Below are positions 58,400 to 64,000 of a DNA stretch of 64,000 nt, piece by piece. The notes beneath the pieces are model-generated. The model did not search any database, was not told the DNA's origin, and saw only the letters and a list, made by a program, of their open reading frames with translations. The DNA is from Myxocyprinus asiaticus. Its lineage: Eukaryota; Chordata; Actinopteri; Cypriniformes; Catostomidae. A program made the translations under genes and the position numbers. The stretch lies in contig NC_059374.1 in NCBI RefSeq assembly GCF_019703515.2, forward strand, positions 16,370,595 to 16,434,594. Reading direction: 5' to 3'. The stretch's first letter is position 1. The number at the start of each line of letters is the position of its first letter.

Positions 58400-59365
58400 T
58401 TACACATGCAGTATGACATCATTGTCTTCTGGTATCTGGCACCAAGATGTTAGCAGCAGATCCTTTAAGTCCTGTAAGTTGAGAGATGGGGCCTCTATGG
58501 ATTGGACTTGTTGGTCCAGCACATCCCATAGATGCTCAAGCAGATTGAGATCTAGGAAATTTGGAGGCCAAGTCAACACCTTGAACTCTTTGTCATGTTC
58601 CTCAAACCATTCCTGAACAATTTTTGCAGTGTGGCAGGGCGCGTTATCCTGCTGACAGAGGCCACTGCCATCAGGGAATACCGTTGCCATGAAGGGGTGT
58701 ACATGGTCTGCAACAATCTTTAGGTAGGTGGTACGTGTCAAAGTAACATCCACATGAATGCCAGGACCCAAGGTTTCCCAACAGAACATTGCCCAGAGCA
58801 TCACACTGCCTCCACTGGCCTGACTTCTTCCCATGGTGCATCCTGCTGCCATCTCTTCCCCAGGTAAATGGTGCACACGCACCTGGCTGTCCACATGATC
58901 TAAAAGAAAATGTGATTAATCAGACAAGGACACCTTCTTCCATTGATCCATGGTCCAGTTCTGTCACTCACGTGCCCATTGTTGGTGCTTTTGGCGGTGG
59001 ACAGGGGTCAGCTTGGGCAGTCTGACCGGTCTGCGGCTACACAGCCCCATAAGCAGCAAGCTGTGATGCACTGTGTGTTCTGACACCGTTCTATCATGAC
59101 CAGCATTAAGTTTTTCAGCAATTTGTGCTACAGAAGCTGTTCTGTGAGACTGGACCAGATGGACTAGCCTTCGCTCCCCACGCACATCAATGAGCCTTGG
59201 GTGCCCATGGCCTTGTCGCCAGTTCACCTGTTGTACTTCCTTGGACCACTTTTGGTAGGTACTAATCACTGCATACTGGGAACACCCCAAAAGACCTGCC
59301 GTTTTGGAGATGCTCTGACCCAGTCGTCTAGCCATCACAATTTGGCCCTTGTCAAAGTCACTCAT
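58400..59365 (-). pseudogene. Tc1-like transposase, inactivated
   Basis: One reading frame from ATG 59365 ([18 protein letters not shown]) to 58400, interrupted by TGA (58964-58966) and TAA (58916-58918); the latter hits the codon right after the first catalytic Asp (LSD-stop-SH). N-terminal paired-like [25 protein letters not shown], second helix set around [20 protein letters not shown]-hook-like RRPVRLP. Catalytic part: SVMLWAMFCWETLGPG, DNAPCHTA (second Asp) and LNLLEHLWD (Glu), with 36 residues between this Asp and Glu. The C-terminus is cut after LLTSWCQIPED. Terminal repeats were not found: one side is truncated, the other is interrupted by the gypsy LTR. Confidence 0.9.
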
Positions 59366-59866
59366 GTCACGAATCCCACCTCTGTTGTTCCTTCCACTCA
59401 CCTCCAGAGGGGGCCATCACCTGAGTATTGACTTTAACTCTTTGAACTCCATTTCCCGTAATCCCCGTACCTGGCACTGATTACCTGCTCACCTGTTTCC
59501 CATTTACATTTAAATACTTTACACTATTTAAGACTCACTCTCACTCTCTGTCATTATGAAGTCTTGTTTTGCCCTGGCTGACATTTCTGAGTATTATCTA
59601 AGTTTACTGCCTTACCTATGCATGATCCTGGACTATTTACCCTGTTTTGACCCGTTGTTGCCTGCCTACTGTTACTGCTTTTTTTACCTGGATATAACCT
59701 GAGATTGTCTGCCGCCTGCCCTGACCTATTGCCTGTTTATTGACTACCTCTCTGGATTGCCTTGGATATTACTATTGCTGGTGATTGATCCCTGCCTGTC
59801 TGTATTACTACATTTATTGTTATAAAAGCTGCACATGGATCTCAACTCCGTTGACTCATCATTACA
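59365..59866 (+). repeat. 5' LTR of the plus-strand gypsy element
   Basis: Starts TGTCACGAATCCC directly at the Tc1 initiator codon and ends CATCATTACA, 502 bp. A TATA-like ATTTAAATAC (about 59507-59516) could be the promoter. The last 32 nt contain the Gag ATG (59835). The 3' LTR is outside the window, so the borders rest on TG...CA ends and on comparison with the other gypsy element. Confidence 0.75.
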
Positions 59867-60660
59867 GAAGACTTCACCACAAACCGATCCAGCAGCTTTT
59901 CTGCAACTAACCACCGAGGTCTCAGCGCAAGCAACTGTACTGGCTGTACACCACCAACAGCTTGACCGGCTGACATCGTTAACAGAGGAACTTGTTAAGA
60001 CTTTGCAAAGCCTCTGTTTACCAACACCATCCAGCGGCTCACCCAGCCTCACCTAGCACATTCACCGCTAACCCACGCCTTGTCTTTCATGAGAAATTCA
60101 ATGGGTCACCAGATAAATGTAATGGATTTCTGCTCCAATGTTCTCTGTTTGTTAATCAACAAAACACACTATACCCCACTGATGAGAGCCGCATTCCCTT
60201 TGTTTGTTCACTGCTTATCGGTAAGGCATTGGACTGGATTACAGCGATGTGGAATGGCAACAGAACAATATTTCCTTCGTTCAGTTGCTTCCTCCAACGA
60301 TTTCGTGCTGTGTTTGAACATCCAGAAGGATGCAAAGACGCCGGAGATCAACTGCTTTCTCTTCATCAAGGTAATGCTCCCGCTGCAGAATTCGCCCTCA
60401 AATTCCATACTCTTGCTGCTTAAACCATATGGCTGGGATAAGACTTTGGATAAGTTCACTGAGTTAACCATACGCATCGATAACCTCCTCCAAACACGTA
60501 GACCCTCCAACACTCTTGTAAAGCATCCTACCGCTGCATTTAACCTGTGTGAATCTGAACCCATGCACATTGGACACACCCATCTTACCTCTGTGGAGAG
60601 AGATTGTCACGTTAAGCAGCACCTGTGTCAGTACTGTGGTCAAGCTGGACATCAACGGAT
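59835..60660 (+). pseudogene. gypsy Gag, frameshifted; ATG inside LTR
   Basis: Starts [20 protein letters not shown] (59835) with a helix-rich N-terminus ([25 protein letters not shown]), then shifts frame near 60050 into LVFHEKFNGSPDKCNGFLLQCSLFV and LLIGKALDWITAMW, FEHPEGCKDAGDQLLSLHQGN (to 60423), and shifts again near 60420. 60440-60500 continues with DKFTELTIRIDNLLQTR. The CCHC zinc knuckle CQYCGQAGHQRISC (60625-60666) is intact and would bind RNA. Confidence 0.88.
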
Positions 60661-60699
60661 TTCCTGTCCAGTCCGACCTTCTCAGCATCACCCCACTAT

Positions 60700-61378
60700 G
60701 GTGAGTTCCTGTAGTTCATTAATTCCCTCTACTTCAAATGATAAATTACCTGTGACATTAACCTTTTCGGGGAGGTCTGTCTCTACTACAGTCATGCTGG
60801 ATTCTGGGGCAGCGGGCAACTTCATCGACGAGGATTTCGCCAAAGCCCATAATATTCCTCTTAACCTCTGTGACTCTCTTTTGGCAGTGGTGGCGTTAGA
60901 CGGATGCCCGCTTGGTGACAGTCATGTACATCACACTACCAAAGATATCATTCTACAAGTTGGAACACTGCATACTGAGACTATTCGACTATATATCATC
61001 CCATCACCTCATTACTCAGTAATTTTAGGACTACCTTGGCTGCAAAAACACAACCCTCAAATCTCGTGGAGCGATCAGCAAGTTACCCAGTGGTCCGGTA
61101 CCTGCCTCTCCACCTGCCTAAAGCCGATTTCTCCCAGGACTATTAGAGCCGCTGCTGTACAAGTTGAATCTACTACAGTGCCTAATCTACCCCCTGAGTA
61201 TTCCGATTCAGTTGAAGCCTTCAGCAAAACCAAAGCCTCGCAACTACCTCCTCACCACTCCAGTGAATGTGCCATAGAACTACTACCTGGTTCCTCACCT
61301 CCACGAGGCAGAATTTTCCCATTGTCCAAACCTGAGTCCGAGGCCATGAAGTCATATATTGAAGATAACTTTCCAAGG
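60700..61378 (+). pseudogene. gypsy protease and start of RT
   Basis: Within the frame 60080-61429. The aspartic protease motif VMLDSGAAGNFIDEDFA (about 60794-60844) is intact, with the second-domain GLPWLQKHNPQISW near 61030. The RT lead-in SECAIELLPGSSPPRGRIFPLSKPES follows (about 61262-61340). At about 61365-61375 an indel shifts the RT into the next frame. Confidence 0.88.
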
Positions 61379-62040
61379 GATTTATCAGACCCTCAAGCTC
61401 ACCAGCATCAGCTGGATTCTTCTTTGTGAGTAAATAGGAGGAAGGGCTTCATCCATGCATTGATTATCGTGGTCTCAATGAAATCACTGTAAAATTTCAC
61501 TACCCCCTGCCTCTGGTTCCAGCTGCCCTTGAACAACTCCGCACTGCCAAGTATTTCACCAAACTCGATCTTCGCAGTGCCTACAATCTCATACGCATTC
61601 GTGAGGGGAACGAGTGGAAGACCAGCACAGGGCACTATGAATACCAGGTCATGCCTTTCGGATTGGCCAACAGTCCATCAGTGTTCCAGGCATTCATCAA
61701 TTATGTCTTCCGAGACCTGCTGAATCAAGGAGTAATCGTTTACATCGACGACATCCTCATCTACTCTAATACTTACGAGGAGCATGTCAAGCACGTCCGA
61801 GCTGTTCTACAACGCCTCATCATCCATCAACTGTACGCTAAGGCTGAGAAATGTGAATTCCATCAGACATCAGTAGCGTTTCTAGGCTATGTCATCAGCC
61901 CAGAGGGCATGGCGATGAATGATAACAAGGTGAGAACTGTTTTAAAATGGCCACAACCTACTATGATAAAAGAATTGCAACTTTTCCTGGGTTTTGCCAA
62001 TTTCTAAAGGTGCTTCATAAGAGGTTTCAGTACTGTGGCC
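61379..62040 (+). pseudogene. gypsy reverse transcriptase
   Basis: Continuous in one frame apart from TAG (61435-61437) and TAA (62005-62007). Motifs: [74 protein letters not shown], catalytic YIDD in [12 protein letters not shown] (61741-61752) and [11 protein letters not shown]. The catalytic residues are intact; only the stops disable it. Confidence 0.9.
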
Positions 62041-62099
62041 ATGCCTTTGACGTCTATGCTTAAGAATTAAAGCTCACAGCTCTTATGGTCTCCAGCTGC

Positions 62100-62560
62100 T
62101 CTCCAATCCTTCAAGGATCTCAAAGCTCATTTCACCACTGCTCCCATTCTTCACCATCCAGACCCTGATCACCCATTCATTGTCAAAGTAGATGCATCTA
62201 ACACTGGTATTGGAGCCATCCTCTCTCAACGGTATGGTATACCTCCTAAACTCTTCCCATGTGCCTTTTACTCACGCAAACTCTGCTCCGCTGAACAGAA
62301 CTATGATGTCAGGAATCGAGAGTTACTGGCCATGAAAGCAGCACTCGATGAATGGCATCATTGGTTGGAGGGAGCCAAGCACCTTTTCCACATCCTAATG
62401 GATCATCAGAACCTCGAGTACTTACATACAGCCAAGAGACTCAACCCAAGACAGGCAAGATGGGTGCTGTTATTTACACACTTCAACTTCACAGTCATGT
62501 ATCATCCAGGCTCTAAGAACATCAAGTCCGATGCCCTCTCTCGCCAATTTGAATACTCGC
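62100..62560 (+). pseudogene. gypsy RNase H
   Basis: [16 protein letters not shown] (Asp), [13 protein letters not shown] (Glu), MDHQNLEYL (Asp) and DALSRQ (Asp) are all present and in frame with the RT, following a TAA at 62068-62070. The [16 protein letters not shown] segment ends the domain. Confidence 0.88.
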
Positions 62561-62679
62561 TTCAAACTCCTACCGAAGAACCCACCTTACCACCCACACT
62601 GATCATCGCTCCGGTACAATGGGACATTATGACAGAGGTAACTAACGCTCATTCCTATGATCCACCACCTCCCGACTGT

Positions 62680-63470
62680 CTACCTGACAGAACCTATGTC
62701 CCACTCCCACTTTGTAAGCAGGTTATCCAGAGGGTCCATTTCTCGCTCAGCCCTGGTCATCCGGGTATCACTGCCACTCTTCAGTTGGTACGCAACCGGT
62801 TCTGGCGGTCCTTCTTGCAGGCAGATACCATTCGTGAGGTCCAGAACTGTTCCACCTGTAACATCAACAAGTCTTCTAAACAACTCCCAGCTAGGTTACT
62901 GCAGCCTTTACCCATACCTCAGTGACCTTGGTCCCATATCGCCATAGATTTCTTCACAGATCTTCCTTTCTCTCAAGGCCACACCACCATTCTCATGGTA
63001 GTAGATCGCTTCTCTAAGTCTTGCCGCTTAATCTCGTTACCCAAGTTACCTACTGCCTTTGAAACTGCGGAGCATCTATGCAATTATGTATTCAGATTTT
63101 ATGGTCTACCTGAGGACATAGTTTCTGACCGAGTGCCTCAGTTCACCTCCCGCTTATAGACAGCTTTCTTCCGTCAACTCAACATTAATGTCAGCCTAAC
63201 CTCTGGGTACCATCCACAATCCAATGCCCAGATGGAACGCATGAATCAAGAGTTGACCCGCTTCCTCAGAACCTACTGCAACCAGAATCAATCTGACTGG
63301 AGCCGCTATCTACTCTGGGCTGAATATGCCCAGAATTCCCTCCGCAAGCCATCAACTGGCCTGACTCCCTTCCAGTGTGTTCTTGGTTTTCAGCCTCCCT
63401 TATTTCCCTGGTCAGGGTAGCCCACGGACCTTCCTGCTGTCAATGACTGGCTCCTCAGAAGCGAGGCCAC
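62680..63470 (+). pseudogene. gypsy integrase
   Basis: The zinc-binding region [11 protein letters not shown]...NCSTCNINK (about 62738-62870) has the HHCC set. The core follows: [10 protein letters not shown] (Asp), [12 protein letters not shown] (Asp) and [13 protein letters not shown] (Glu), with SGYHPQSN between. Stops at 62923-62925, 63157-63159 and 63418-63420 break the frame. The last is after [10 protein letters not shown]. Confidence 0.9.
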
Positions 63471-63474
63471 CTGA

Positions 63475-63980
63475 GATCAAGCTCATTTCCATCTTCAACG
63501 GGCTGTCAGGAGGCAAGAGGAGCAAGCCAATCATCATCATCGCCCCAATCCCGAATACAACCCCGGTCAATGGGTCTGGCTCTCTACCCATGATCTAAGA
63601 CTTCATCTACCCTGCAAAAAGCTCAGTTCCAGGTACGTTGGTCCTTACAAAATACTCAGACAAATAACTCCTGTATCATTGCCTCCCACTTATCGCATCT
63701 CTCCCACTTTTCATGTCTCATTGCTCAAGCCCGCTGTTTGTCCAAGAGAGGAGGAGGTTGGGGACCAGGGCCCTCCACCCATCATCGTGGATGGCGAGGA
63801 GGCTTATCAGGTATGAGATCTCTTGGATTACAGGCGCTGGGGCAGGACACTGCAATACCTTGTCGACTGGGAGGGGTACGGGGCGGAAGAAAGGTCCTGG
63901 ATTAATTCCGAGGATATTCTTGGCCCCACACTCATTGCAGAGTTTCATTGGACTCACCCGCTTAGACTGGCCCCTTGACC
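63475..63980 (+). pseudogene. gypsy integrase C-terminus and chromodomain
   Basis: [29 protein letters not shown] (about 63568-63655) and [10 protein letters not shown] precede the chromodomain: [23 protein letters not shown] (about 63851-63920) with its conserved aromatic and acidic residues, then [18 protein letters not shown] lies near 63819 before the chromodomain and another near 63978 after it. Confidence 0.85.
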
Positions 63981-64000
63981 CCGAGGAAGACCCCGGTGTC

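Larger units (their letters stand above)
59365..64000 (+). mobile_element. Ty3/gypsy chromovirus-type element, plus strand, runs off the window
   Basis: The 5' LTR (59365-59866) is followed by gag, zinc knuckle, protease, RT, RNase H, integrase and chromodomain in that order up to about 63980. The 3' LTR must lie beyond the window. It belongs to the same broad clade as the minus-strand element at 37468-42296 but is not a recent copy of it. Many stops and shifts show that it is dead. Confidence 0.92.

Overview
This window looks like teleost DNA, most likely from a cypriniform (carp, minnow or sucker type). The evidence is AT-rich sequence with long (TA)n and (TG)n microsatellites, several short inverted-repeat elements whose ends I recognise from carp-like genomes, and retroelements typical of fish (L2 and Rex1-like LINEs, DIRS elements, chromodomain Ty3/gypsy elements, a Tc1-like transposon). 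The species call is inference. I find no convincing host protein-coding gene, no rRNA and no functional tRNA. The window is intergenic or intronic and is dominated by transposable elements, many nested inside each other.

Layout. 1-10.8 kb: microsatellites, palindromic MITEs, a 180-bp tandem repeat and otherwise featureless DNA. 10.3-12.6 kb: a DNA-transposon remnant that probably hosts a truncated gypsy element, whose 318-codon frame (Gag-like start plus proline-rich tail) is still open. 13-16 kb: a SINE relic and a DNA transposon holding a solo LTR with a 5-bp target duplication. 16.9-24.7 kb: a nest in which a Tc1-like element is split by a minus-strand L2 LINE, itself interrupted by a DIRS retrotransposon. 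25-30.2 kb: a second minus-strand LINE split by a 3.6-kb insertion that carries a SINE, a hairpin and a possible last exon encoding a membrane segment. 30-37 kb: mostly empty, with a hAT-like element, a SINE and a MITE. 37.5-42.3 kb: a decayed minus-strand gypsy element with both LTRs. 43.8-49 kb: a MITE, a local duplication and a nearly complete Rex1-like LINE with target duplications. 49.6-51.1 kb: a plus-strand DIRS-like fragment. 52.7-57.4 kb: a DIRS element with inverted terminal repeats, inserted in an unidentified repeat. 58.4-59.4 kb: a broken Tc1-like transposase. 59.4 kb to the end: a plus-strand chromodomain gypsy element that interrupts the Tc1 copy and runs up to the window edge.

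All autonomous elements look inactivated by stops, frameshifts or deletions. Two points carry the most biological information. One DIRS copy keeps an internal complementary region that reads as its two termini joined. Both gypsy elements place the Gag start codon inside the 3' end of the LTR. I did not see evidence for a wholly new system.
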